From Venturia oleaginea (lineage: Eukaryota; Ascomycota; Dothideomycetes; Venturiales; Venturiaceae): a stretch of 64,000 nt of DNA. The translations under genes and the position numbers were made by a program. Shown here piece by piece: positions 10,022-19,800 of the stretch. The stretch lies in NCBI GenBank assembly GCA_013176395.1, contig JABMLP010000009.1, positions 930,001 through 994,000 on the forward strand, written 5' to 3'. The notes below the pieces were generated by a model that was given only the letters and a program-made list of their open reading frames with translations, made no database searches and had not been told where the DNA came from. Position 1 is the first letter of the stretch, and every line of letters begins with the position of its first letter.

Positions 10022-12868
10022 CTAAACCATGGGCTTATCCATGGGCTTGATAATACTACCCGCCTTGATAAGAACCCTTGGCTTCGTACTCTCCTGAAAC
10101 ACTTCCTTGACATTCCATTCACTGCCAATCGGCATGCGAATACTCCTCTCATATTCTGCCCGATTCGTAAACGGAAATGGCAAAGTCGTAGCAAGATATC
10201 CCACATTCTTTTTCACCCTCTTCTGATTAATGATAACGTGCTTCAACTTCTTGTCCTTCCGATCATCAGCTTTGATGCCTTCGACTTTTCGTAACCAACG
10301 ACCGGTATTACGTTTCTTATCGCGAGCGCTGACACCTTCTCCAACCCAGGCACCCCAACCAGGGAGGGTGTCGTCGATGATCTTGTCGTCTTCATCGAGG
10401 ACAGTGGCCTTTTTCTCCTCTTCAAAAGCTTCCTCCACGTCATCACCTGCGAAAGCTCGGCGTAGAATTTCGGCTTGATCTACAAGACCTAAGTCCGTGG
10501 CAGGAAGTACTTCGTCCTCCTCTTCTCCTCCCGAGGGCTCGTTGTCATATTGCACCGTCACCCAACCATCAGCATCTGGTTGCGAGTGCTTCTCACCAGG
10601 AAGGAGTTCGGGCCCTGATTTGGATGATTTTTTATCCAAGGTTCCAGTGGTCTTGCCTGGCTTCTTAGCGTCTCCATTCTGTCGCGGCCTGGACAATTCT
10701 TGCGGCGCGGGCTTCTTCGGTGCGGTTGTAGTGTTGCGAGGGAGCTTGTATTTTGCTTCTATGGCAGAGACGGTCGGATCGACGGCCTTGCTAACAATTT
10801 CTTGCCGTTCTTCGTCGTCCGAGTCCAAAGGTTCCTCAAACTCGTTCTGCACGAAGGAGTCAGGCACAGCTTTGCTGGCTTTCGTAAGTCCAAACAGTTT
10901 GCGGCCAATAGTCGTATCTTCCTCGTTCTCCTCAGAATCCTCTCCAGCCAATTCTCGTCGCATGCGCGCAATATCGTCTTTGTTTTGAGCAGTCCGTCGT
11001 GCTTCCGCCTCTTTCATGAATTTCATTTGGTGAAGTCCAGATCCAGAATCCTCGAGTTCGGGACCGTCAAGCTTGCTCAATTTGCGCTGGAGTCTGCGGA
11101 ATTCCTCAGTCTCGTCATCAACGTCTGAATCATCCTCGCTATCCTCGCTGCTGGAAATGACATCATCACCACTGACATCCTCATCTCGAACCTCCTTGCC
11201 CTCGATTCTTCTTCTCAACTCTTCGTTTCGACGGGCCATTTCACTAACGCCACTCTTTGCATCGTCATCCCAGACTGAGCGTCCACTCTTCTTCATGGCC
11301 TTGGCCCATTTGCTATCACGATGCTTGGCGCCCATTCTCTCCTCTGCTCGCTTGCGATTAGCTGTCTCTCGCTCCTCCTCATCCATCTCTTCTTCTCCGC
11401 CCTCGGCAAAAGCATCACGTTCCATGGCAGCAAGCTTTTCACGTTCTTTGCGATGTACGCGACGATACGATTTACTCTTGATCTTCTTGATACGCTTCGC
11501 TCGGATTTCCTCTCGGAACATGAGGTCCCTAGCTTTTCGGAGCTCAGCTCGTCGTGCCTGTACCACCTCGATGGGCATTTTATTGGTCTTCAATTCCTCA
11601 AAGCCAAGGATACGCTCCTCTTCTTCGTTTTGGTTGCCAGTGATTAAACCACTTTCTTGCATGATATTTTGAATGGCGCTTTCGAGATCGTTCATGGGAG
11701 CTGTCTGACTGGTGGGAAGTAGATGGTTGGACCCAAAAGGCCTTGCAGCTTCAGGGTCGATGAGAGGGAATGAGAGGTGTTCTGCCTGTCGGTTTCGCTT
11801 GACAGTATCATTCCATCGGTCGAGGGTTTTCTTCGTTTGCTCATTGGCAGCGATGCGATCGAGTTTATCCTTTTGTCGTTTTGGAAGACTAGCTGCAAGC
11901 TTTGGGTCCTTCTTAGGTTGCTTAGGAATGTTGCCGACTTGCTTGGAGATTGCCTTGAGCTGCGGGTCCGATGTAGACGCTAGAATGTCCTTGATATCAA
12001 ACTTCTCCGAGCTGACGAGTCCTGAAGTCGATGGCGTCCGAGCCTCGTGAGGATCCTTTTCGCGTAGTCTCGATTTCTCCGCCTTTGACTTTGGATGTAA
12101 ATTTGACACAAGGTCTTGCAATCGTGAGAGTTTGTCCTCATCGTCTTCGTCCTCCTCGAGATGTGACATGGAGGATTCAGAGGATGCTTCGTCCCCACTA
12201 TCCTCGTCAGCCTGTTCCGAGGATCCTTCGTTGTCGTTGTCCTGGTCTTCCTCGTCGCTGGGCTCATACTGATCCAACATTGTCGCCAAATCAATCGCAT
12301 CTTCTCCAAGATCGTCCTCGTCCTCGTCCTCGTCTTCGACTTCAATCTCTTCCTCGTCCAAGTCCAGGTCTCCGTCGAAATCTCTCTTCGGCGCCACCTT
12401 CTTTTTCTTCTGTAGCTTCTTCTTTCCCTTGCCACCCGAGCTGCCTCGAAACGTGAGTCCAGAGAAATTCTCCTCGTCACTACTTCCAAATGCCTCGTCT
12501 GAGTCCAAAGACTCGTCGTCTTCATCGTCCACAACACCCAGCTTCCACCTGTTCCCCTCACTGTCACTCCCCTCACTCAGATCCAACTCGTCGTACCGTC
12601 CCTTTGGCGCCTTCTTATTAGGCCTTGACTGGACATCTTCCTCTTCGTGCTCATCCTCCGAGTCTTGCTCTACGCGAGCCTTCTTGTGCTGGGGTTGATC
12701 ATCTTCGGCGGCTTCACCAAGTCGATTTCGGCGGAGTCTATGGGTTTCCGGGTTCTGGATCGAGGCGATTGAGAAGGCGTTGAGTGTTCTCTTTTTCGAC
12801 TTATTCTTTTTCGAGGGTCCCTTCGTCTTTGGCTCCGAAACCGACGATCTAGATATTCGTAGTGGCAT
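10022..12868 (-). CDS. UTP14: U3 snoRNA-associated protein 14 (SSU processome subunit)
   Basis: Utp14 is a nucleolar component of the small-subunit processome needed for 18S rRNA maturation and binds the helicase Dhr1. The single exon codes for 948 residues. Long acidic tracts (residues about 70-260, rich in DE and S) and Lys/Arg-rich helices are typical of the family. Conserved C-terminal motifs visible are GWVTVQYDNE, LPGWGAWVGEG and the terminal block FPFTNRAEYERSIRMPIG...TKPRVLIKAG. The ATG at 12868 (MPLRISRSS) was chosen because the upstream in-frame extension begins only with TTG. It is divergently arranged with the mL41 gene, 209 bp away, suggesting a shared promoter for two ribosome-biogenesis-related genes. 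Confidence 0.95.
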   Translation of the reverse strand: MPLRISRSSVSEPKTKGPSKKNKSKKRTLNAFSIASIQNPETHRLRRNRLGEAAEDDQPQHKKARVEQDSEDEHEEEDVQSRPNKKAPKGRYDELDLSEGSDSEGNRWKLGVVDDEDDESLDSDEAFGSSDEENFSGLTFRGSSGGKGKKKLQKKKKVAPKRDFDGDLDLDEEEIEVEDEDEDEDDLGEDAIDLATMLDQYEPSDEEDQDNDNEGSSEQADEDSGDEASSESSMSHLEEDEDDEDKLSRLQDLVSNLHPKSKAEKSRLREKDPHEARTPSTSGLVSSEKFDIKDILASTSDPQLKAISKQVGNIPKQPKKDPKLAASLPKRQKDKLDRIAANEQTKKTLDRWNDTVKRNRQAEHLSFPLIDPEAARPFGSNHLLPTSQTAPMNDLESAIQNIMQESGLITGNQNEEEERILGFEELKTNKMPIEVVQARRAELRKARDLMFREEIRAKRIKKIKSKSYRRVHRKEREKLAAMERDAFAEGGEEEMDEEERETANRKRAEERMGAKHRDSKWAKAMKKSGRSVWDDDAKSGVSEMARRNEELRRRIEGKEVRDEDVSGDDVISSSEDSEDDSDVDDETEEFRRLQRKLSKLDGPELEDSGSGLHQMKFMKEAEARRTAQNKDDIARMRRELAGEDSEENEEDTTIGRKLFGLTKASKAVPDSFVQNEFEEPLDSDDEERQEIVSKAVDPTVSAIEAKYKLPRNTTTAPKKPAPQELSRPRQNGDAKKPGKTTGTLDKKSSKSGPELLPGEKHSQPDADGWVTVQYDNEPSGGEEEDEVLPATDLGLVDQAEILRRAFAGDDVEEAFEEEKKATVLDEDDKIIDDTLPGWGAWVGEGVSARDKKRNTGRWLRKVEGIKADDRKDKKLKHVIINQKRVKKNVGYLATTLPFPFTNRAEYERSIRMPIGSEWNVKEVFQESTKPRVLIKAGSIIKPMDKPMV

Positions 12869-13077
12869 CTTATTATTCGTGTTTCTTGTTCTCTTCCGAA
12901 CCGCCAAAATATTTCTTCCATAGATTCAGGGTCCAGCTTTTTCCCATGCTGTATAATTTCCGGGAAGACATGTTTTAAGCGTATCTTTTAGACCGGCCAA
13001 ATAATCATCCCGACCTCGACCTTCGACACTGGCAGCTCCAACAACAGAAATCTCGATTGAACAGTCAGCCCATCAAA
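12869..13077. promoter_or_regulatory. Bidirectional intergenic region UTP14 / mL41
   Basis: These 209 bp separate two divergent start codons, so the promoters of both genes must lie here or overlap the 5' ends. No specific binding site is claimed. Confidence 0.6.
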
Positions 13078-13486
13078 ATGTTCCATGCTACACCCCCGTT
13101 AGGTCGCGCTCTGCGCCGCCTAGCCCTCACAACCAAACAAGGTCCAAAAGATTACTACAAAGGAACTGGCTCAGGCTCAATGGGTCAGCACACGAAAGGG
13201 GGAGGGTACAGAATCAACTATCTCAAAGTTAGAACTTACGTGCCGCCGAACTATGAGATCGAGGGTTTAGAAAAGGTAAGTTCTCCCACGTTCTTAGATA
13301 TTGGTGGTGGCTAATTGGGTATAGTTGACTCCTTTCGTATCAGCCCGGATACCGAGACCTACGAGACAACGACTCGTTGATTTGGCTACTGGCGAGTTGA
13401 TCAAGGATCCAAAAAATGATGGGAGATTGTTTTTGAGGGAGTGGAAGAGGCTCACTGTGCGCGAGTTTGCGAAGAGCAGGAAGTAG
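13078..13486 (+). CDS. MRPL27: Mitochondrial large-subunit ribosomal protein mL41 (fungal MRPL27)
   Basis: Structural protein of the mitochondrial ribosome. Two exons, 13078-13275 and 13325-13486, split by a 49-nt GTAAGT..TAG intron at phase 0, give 119 residues. Conserved family sequence is clear: LTTKQGPKDYYKGTGSGSMG, HTKGGGYRI and YLKVRTYVPP near the N-terminus, and the C-terminal LFLREWKRLTVREFAKSRK. The basic, Arg-rich N-terminus (LGRALRRLALTTKQ) is compatible with mitochondrial import. Confidence 0.95.
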
Positions 13487-14589
13487 AAGAGTACAGTGCT
13501 GAGGAGGGAACGAGCACGGGAAAAGGCGCAGAGGGCGCCGAGAAATCAAGACCTTCTCAGATATGAAAAGAGTAAGCTTGGAGATGTAGGTTGTTGTACA
13601 ACTGCATCGAGGGAAGCTAAAGAAGGGATTTGTGGCATTGCTCGGCGTTCTGGGCATCATGCATATCAAATGACAGGATTAAGGAAGACAGACTACGCGC
13701 ATGGAAGAACAACAGTCGCATTATAACACAGAATTTGGAAGGCGTTACAACACCGCCTGGAATGATCGGTGACGGAACATGGAGGCTCTACAAGCAGGTT
13801 GCTAGAGCATCGCGATACCTGTGGACTTGGTTTACCATAAATATCCTCAAGGTCGTTTCTCTCCCCTCCAATGCTCCATAGAAAAGCCCAGCACCCAAGC
13901 CCATGAAGTCCAGGTTCAGTTCCAACAAACGATCCAATTACACCCCCATCCTCTCACATCGCGCCTCCTTTATGCTGAGACAAGCACATTGTACTATACA
14001 AATATTTTCCGATTGCCACGATGGACCTCGCCACTAAGAGAAAGCTGTACATATAATTGTCCGACCAGCCTTGAATGTCACGAATTCGAACAAAAATAAA
14101 CTCATTCACAACTACAAATTCGGGACTGAAATGAACCTTTTGCTGCTCATTATAAGACTCAGTACATCTTGGTAGAACATGTTCGTTTTCCTTCCTCCAT
14201 TAGCCTAGAGAGTTTACGATTCTTCTCAGCTTGATCCCGATCTTTTGCTCTGCGCTGGTTAGTGATAGTGAATCAAGGTTCAGGGGGAATGGTCACAATA
14301 TGTTGAATGGGTCCCGTAGATTGATAAGAATTGGTCTGACATTTGATCTTGCTATGCTTTGGTGTATCGTGCTTGATCAGTACAGTTGTGATAGGACAGC
14401 AAGAGTGGAGCGCGAATGATGGACGACTCGCTGGATTAAGGTAATTAATGCTTCGTTTGTAGGCCGAAATATCCAAGGTTATATCCTGGACTTTTAGATT
14501 TCAGGGAGTGAAGAGGAGCTTATCAGGATTTTAAAAAGACGAAAGGAACGTTGGCAGAAAAAGATGATTGTTCTGTCATAAATGTTCTT
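13487..14589. other. Gene-free stretch downstream of mL41
   Basis: I see no supported gene. Short overlapping frames at 13496-14100 and 14231-14476 have no domain, no consistent splice pattern and no partner exons. Confidence 0.5.
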
Positions 14590-15149
14590 TACAGCTCTTC
14601 AAATGAGCTCCAGTGAAAATAACTTATTCTATCGTCCTCCTTCACATTATCTCGGGCCTAGCCTAGCAATCCTTTCTTGGTCGAACAGAACTTGAGGCAC
14701 TGTGAGACCATGTGTCTTGTCTTATCGTATAAATTTTGCATTCTCATGAATGTTGCATCTTTCCACGTGGACTGCCGGTCCGTGACGTATTCTTGGTGCA
14801 ATATCTCTGGATCGAGGTAGCAAGCACCAAACCCTTCATGCACAGGTTTGACATTGTCTGTGTGATCATGACACGAGTAGTAGACCAAAAGTCTACACCA
14901 GAAATCCGGGAAATTATTGGTGTTCTCTAAAATGTCGACCCTCTCACCCATGTCTCGGCATATCATATGCCGTTTTCGCGAATTAGAAGCAGAAATCGTT
15001 TTTTTTCCGTCGAAAGGACAGACAAGGCAGACCTCGATTGTATCAACAACTCTTCCTCTAATCGTCAATTTTTCCTCTTGGATAGCAAGGTTGACCTTCG
15101 ACTGCTTGGATGACAAAGCCCAGCAACGCGATTGACTAGGCTCACCCAA
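14590..15149 (-). pseudogene. C-terminal remnant of a HET-family (heterokaryon incompatibility) protein
   Basis: About 163 codons are open (15149-14658). The segment KLTIRGRVVDTI resembles the region found after the HET domain in many fungal HET proteins, and the end, FCSTKKGLLG, resembles the family motif TxxGxxGLGP. Immediately after it a one-base loss puts TAG in frame, while another frame continues LGPRDNVKED-like, which is what an intact HET protein would read. No ATG opens the frame (the first codon is TTG, preceded by a TGA), and the HET domain itself is not found upstream. I read it as a decayed fragment. The family assignment rests on short motifs only. Confidence 0.5.
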
Positions 15150-15676
15150 CGCAATCGTTCACCTCCTAGATCTCATCGAAGCCGAACCCGAAAATGAGTA
15201 GTCGATTTTGAGTTGGCTGTATGTAGCTTGAAAGCAAACCCTTTGCTACGATTTTACTTGACGAGCTTACCAAAACGAACAGGGCTGATCTGACCCAGGT
15301 ATACCTTGAAGTCTTTGATTGCTATCGGAACCAGAAGGTCCAAGCACGTAGTACAGCGGCGAATCGTCACTTCACACGCCCTGAAGTTGCAAATCTTGAT
15401 TTATAACGTCTATCATGAGATTTGAGTATGCCTCATATGCAGTCCTAGACCTAAGACATGATGAACCCTCGAGTGCAGTCCATACTTAGGACACACGATA
15501 TCTAAACCATCCAATGCCAAACTCCTTGCAATGCTGAAAGCTCAAATAATGTCGTTCTTCAAAGTATTGACTGCCGTCTGCCGTTCTGCTATGTCAACAT
15601 CCTGGCGGTCACGTCCCTTCCCGTTTCGTGCTCCTGGGTACGATCTCGGAACCTACTACAGTTTTAACAAAATTGC
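15150..15676. other. Gene-free stretch
   Basis: No supported gene, repeat or RNA seen. It may contain eroded upstream parts of the HET remnant. Confidence 0.4.
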
Positions 15677-16489
15677 TTAACGCCGACTTCCGGAGTAATC
15701 CTTCAGGATACCCTCCATATGAAGATTCGTCGTCCGACCGCCTCTTCTCGCAGTCTTACGTTTCGTCTTCCCTGTCTTCGCCGCTACAACCTTCCGCGCA
15801 GCGCTGCTGGGAGTTTGACCAGCGGCAAGGAGCTTGTTCCTCAACTCCTCTGTATCTGTTGGAATTCTGATCGCGTGCCATTCCGATACGATGTCACTAG
15901 GAATCTCATTCGCCAACGATTTGTCGTCCTGCCATACAACCTTTGGAACCTTTCCCTGCTTGTCGAAGACGACCAGCAGCTCGCCAGTACTCCCCATGGT
16001 GGTTATAGTAGACAAAGCATCTTTCCATCCGTCTTTAAGATCCTCGGCTTTAATACCAATCGCATGACCTTGCTTTTGCAGGTATGCAGTCAAATCCTCT
16101 TTGTTGCGAATCGGATACTTGGGGTTGTATTCATAGGTGCCCTCGCCATTGCCTGACTTCGGTGGATTGTATTTGATCTTGTCGTCTGATTTATTTCTCT
16201 GCATGACGGCGGCGAAGGTTTTGAGCGTGGTAGAGTCCGCATTCTGGATGGACAAATAGTTGATGATTTCGGTGAAGTTACACGGCCTGTCCTTCTCGTG
16301 AAGATAGGCCTCAGCGACTCTCATTTGCGCCAGAAGCTCAAGTTGGGAAGCTGGTTGCCTACGCTGCATTTGTTGTACGGCCGTCGGTTTGCTAGCATCA
16401 ACCACTCGCTTGCGTTTTGGAGCTCCGGAAGCTGAGGCGTTTGACGGCGATGGCGAAGGTACGCCGGACCCGTTGAAAGATTTGGACAT
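15677..16489 (-). CDS. TFA2: Transcription initiation factor TFIIE subunit beta
   Basis: TFIIE-beta joins RNA polymerase II preinitiation complexes with TFIIE-alpha and helps recruit TFIIH. The single exon codes for 270 residues. The Ser/Pro-rich N-terminus is followed by tandem winged-helix regions (about 55-220) containing LLAQMRVAEAYLHEKDRPCNFTEIINYL and NKEDLTAYLQKQGHAIGI-like segments, then a Lys/Arg-rich C-terminus (KTGKTKRKTARRGGRT). ATG 16489 (MSKSFNGSG) was taken as the start. The frame stays open upstream to another ATG at 16660, but the extra residues do not look like family sequence and overlap the divergent promoter with MLP1. Confidence 0.93.
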   Translation of the reverse strand: MSKSFNGSGVPSPSPSNASASGAPKRKRVVDASKPTAVQQMQRRQPASQLELLAQMRVAEAYLHEKDRPCNFTEIINYLSIQNADSTTLKTFAAVMQRNKSDDKIKYNPPKSGNGEGTYEYNPKYPIRNKEDLTAYLQKQGHAIGIKAEDLKDGWKDALSTITTMGSTGELLVVFDKQGKVPKVVWQDDKSLANEIPSDIVSEWHAIRIPTDTEELRNKLLAAGQTPSSAARKVVAAKTGKTKRKTARRGGRTTNLHMEGILKDYSGSRR

Positions 16490-16844
16490 GGCAGCGTTGA
16501 TGGGAGTTGCGGGCTTATGGTCGAGTTGCGCGGAGAGATCTGAAGGATGGAGTTGCTCCCAGGAGGCGCAGGTTACGTCGTGACCCAGGGGGTATAAGAG
16601 GCTGTTGGGGACGAGAGATGTTGAAAATCGGAACGAGGAGTGAGTAGTGACGGGAGGCATTGCAATCATCACGTGACAATTGGCTCATTTGAGTCGCGTG
16701 AACGGATGCGGTTTCCATTGAACTTCATTCCAAAAGCAATCCTTTGTCTTTCATTTCTTTCCACTTTGATATTACGTGGAGAGACCTACGGACGCCCGAA
16801 TAATGTCTTGCTAATCGCTTTTTGGTTTTCCCAACTCTCCAACC
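16490..16844. promoter_or_regulatory. Bidirectional intergenic region TFIIE-beta / MLP1
   Basis: 355 bp between two divergent start codons. No individual motif is claimed. Confidence 0.5.
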
Positions 16845-19800
16845 ATGGCGACCGCGAGTGTAGACACCAGCTACATTGCAGCGTCATATTCCATACCCGA
16901 ACCCACGCTCCAAACTCTCCTGGCCAACCCGTCCCCCGAGCAAATCCAGGACCTGCTGTCAAAGATAGAAGAGAAGGCGCGTGAACATGAATCTCTGCAG
17001 GCTGAGAAGTTGCGTTCAGATGTCGAGCTCGAAACTTGCGTGCAGAATGGCAATCGACGCACGAAGCAGCTCAAGGAGTCCCTGGAGAAAGGCCAGAAGG
17101 AAATTGAAGAGCTGCGAAAGAAGCTCTCTTCTGAGGGTAGGTTAAGACGCCTTTCTGATATGTCGCCTAGAAATGCTAATTTCTTTCTTCAGAAACGACC
17201 CGCGCATCGTTAGAATCGGAACTTCAGAACATCAAGTCGTCGTCGACGAGCTCAACTTCTGAACTCCAAACTCTCAAGAGTCGCATATCAGTGCTAGAAA
17301 CCTCAAATACCGACGCCCTCTCTCTTTTGGAAGCAAAAACTGCAGCGCACGACAAGCTATCGGACGAGCTTTCTGCTCAGCAGAAAAAAGCCGTTGCGCT
17401 ACGCCGTGAATTGGCTGATGCCGAAGAGAAGCGACAAACGGCAGAAAATGTCTCTATGAGCGCCAAATTCAGGGAGCAGTCTTTGCAGCAAGAGGTGGAA
17501 CTCTTGAAGAAGAACAATGAGTGGCACGAGAAAGAGCTGAAGCACCGGGGTTCAGAACATACGAAGTACCGGAAAGAGAAGAGTGCACAGATAAGCGAGC
17601 TTAATCGAACCCTGGAGGATGTTACCCAAGCAAATGCGTCTCTACGAAGCACTGAAGAAACGCTGCGGGATCGCGTCAAGGACCTCGACCGCAAATTGAA
17701 CGACGCTCTTGACCAAATGCAAAGCAAAGATGAGGAAGCGATCAACCGAGAAACCTCGTTCCGCGCTGAATTGGAGAATGCGACACGTCTTTCAGAACTT
17801 CAACGCAAGAGTGCAGAGACTGCCCGGACACGTCAACAAGAGTTGGAGGAAGATCTTAACCAGCTCAAAGATGACGCTGCGACTGAGATCGGAAATCTCC
17901 AAGCCGACATAAATGCAGAGAGAGCGGACAAAGAAGCTGCTGAACGACGCGTGGCGGAGTTGGAGACCGTGAGGCAAGAGTTGGAAGCTGAGTTAGCAGC
18001 CACTCGAGACGCTCCGTCCCGTCCATCTACTCCTCGACGTGGACCCAATGGTGTCGGTGCTCATAACACCCCTGGCCGCAATGGTTCACCTGGGCTGACG
18101 TCGACACCTGGTGGAAGCCGCCTAAAGGCACCTCTCACCGTGACACAAATCTACAGCGACTACTCCAAAGTCAAGGCCGAATTGGAAGCTGAGCGAAGGG
18201 ATGCTCAAGAGTTGAGGAAGACCAATGACGAATATCTCGACGCCATGCAACAACTGGAACCTCGATTCACGGAACTCCAATTGGCCAACGCTAGCTTCGC
18301 GCAAGAGGTTCAAGAGCTCGGGACCCTGCTAGAGCAAGCGACCAAAGAGCGTGATGCTGCAAAGAAGGCAGCACGAATTGCTGAAGGAAAGTGCTCTGGT
18401 CTGAATGCTCAAATTAATCTGCTTCGACAAGGATCTCGTGATCTTAGCACCCAGGTCAAGATCCTCTTAGTCGAGATACAGGCTCGCGAACAAGGCCTTG
18501 AGCCAATGAGTGAAGAAGATCGTGCACAGCTTGAAAAATCAGCCCGTGGAGAGCTGGAAGACGATACAATTGACATGACGCCTACAGCGCGACTCATCAG
18601 CCAAAGATTGGTGATATTCCGCAACGTTGAAGAGCTGCAAAACCGGAACCAGAAGCTACTGGAGCTGACCCGCCATCTCGGCGAGGAAATGGAGGGAGAA
18701 GATGCCAAGGCCAAGAAAGCACAGCGCGAGGCTGATGAGCAAGAGCTTGAGTCGTTGCGTATCAGGATCACACAATACCAAGACCTGATCAAGCAACTCA
18801 CCACACAATCAGAGAGCTTTGTCAAAGAACGAGACATGTTCCGCCGAATCGTTGCACACCGTGGTAATTTGCCGGCCGGTACCGACGTGGCTGACATGTT
18901 TGCTCAATCTGTCGATGGTAGCGTTATGCCAGCGACCCCTTCAAGAGCGCATAGTGTTGAGCCTTCCGCCGATGCTCGCGCACTTTCCGACCACATCAAA
19001 CTCCTCAGGGAGTTGCAGCAACACTTCGATTCTTACAAGCAAGAGGCCGCGACCGATCGTCAAGTTCTCAAAGACCGAATCGATCAACTGGAGAAAGCCA
19101 AAAGTGAGGCGCAGAGTGAGAATGCGAAGAATTCCAGTCAACTCACACTTGCCCGAGAGCGAGCTGAACTTCTTAGATCCAACTTTGAGATGGCCCAAGC
19201 GGACAATAGGGAGCTTTCAAACCGTCTGAAGCTCATCTCGGACAATGCTGGCAAACAGGATATTCGCACCCAACAAGTCGCAGAGGAGCTAGTGGAAGCC
19301 AAGGGACTCATCGATAGCATGCGCCACGAGACTGCGAACCTTAAAGCAGAAAAGGACCTGTGGAAGAGCATTGATGAGCGTCGCACCCAGGAATACGATT
19401 CTCTCACGGCAGAACGAAACAGACTCAGCAAAATGCTTAGTGATGTGCAAAGCTTGCAGAACGAGCGCGATCTTGAGAATGGCGAAACTCGACGACGACT
19501 TCAGACTCGAGTTGATGGGCTGGAGTCCGAGCTTTCGGCAGTGAAGCGGAAACTGGACGACGAAGTGGAGCAATCCAAGAAAGCATCATTGCGTAGAGAG
19601 TACGAGCATGAACAGAACCGAACTCGCATCGAGGACCTTTTGAAGAGTTCGTCCAATTACAAAGAAGAGCTAGTGAAGGTCAAGACGCAGCGAGATGCAC
19701 TACAGAGCCAAGTCGACGAGCTGAAGATTGAGGTGCGCAATGCTGAGGAGAAGGCGCAGGCTCTACAACCTCGACCAACTACGCGCCCCGATGCAGACAC

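Noticed and set aside
10230..12698. Plus-strand Ser/Leu-rich frames opposite UTP14
   Set aside because: Complement of acidic GAA/GAC/GAT codon tracts; no independent evidence.
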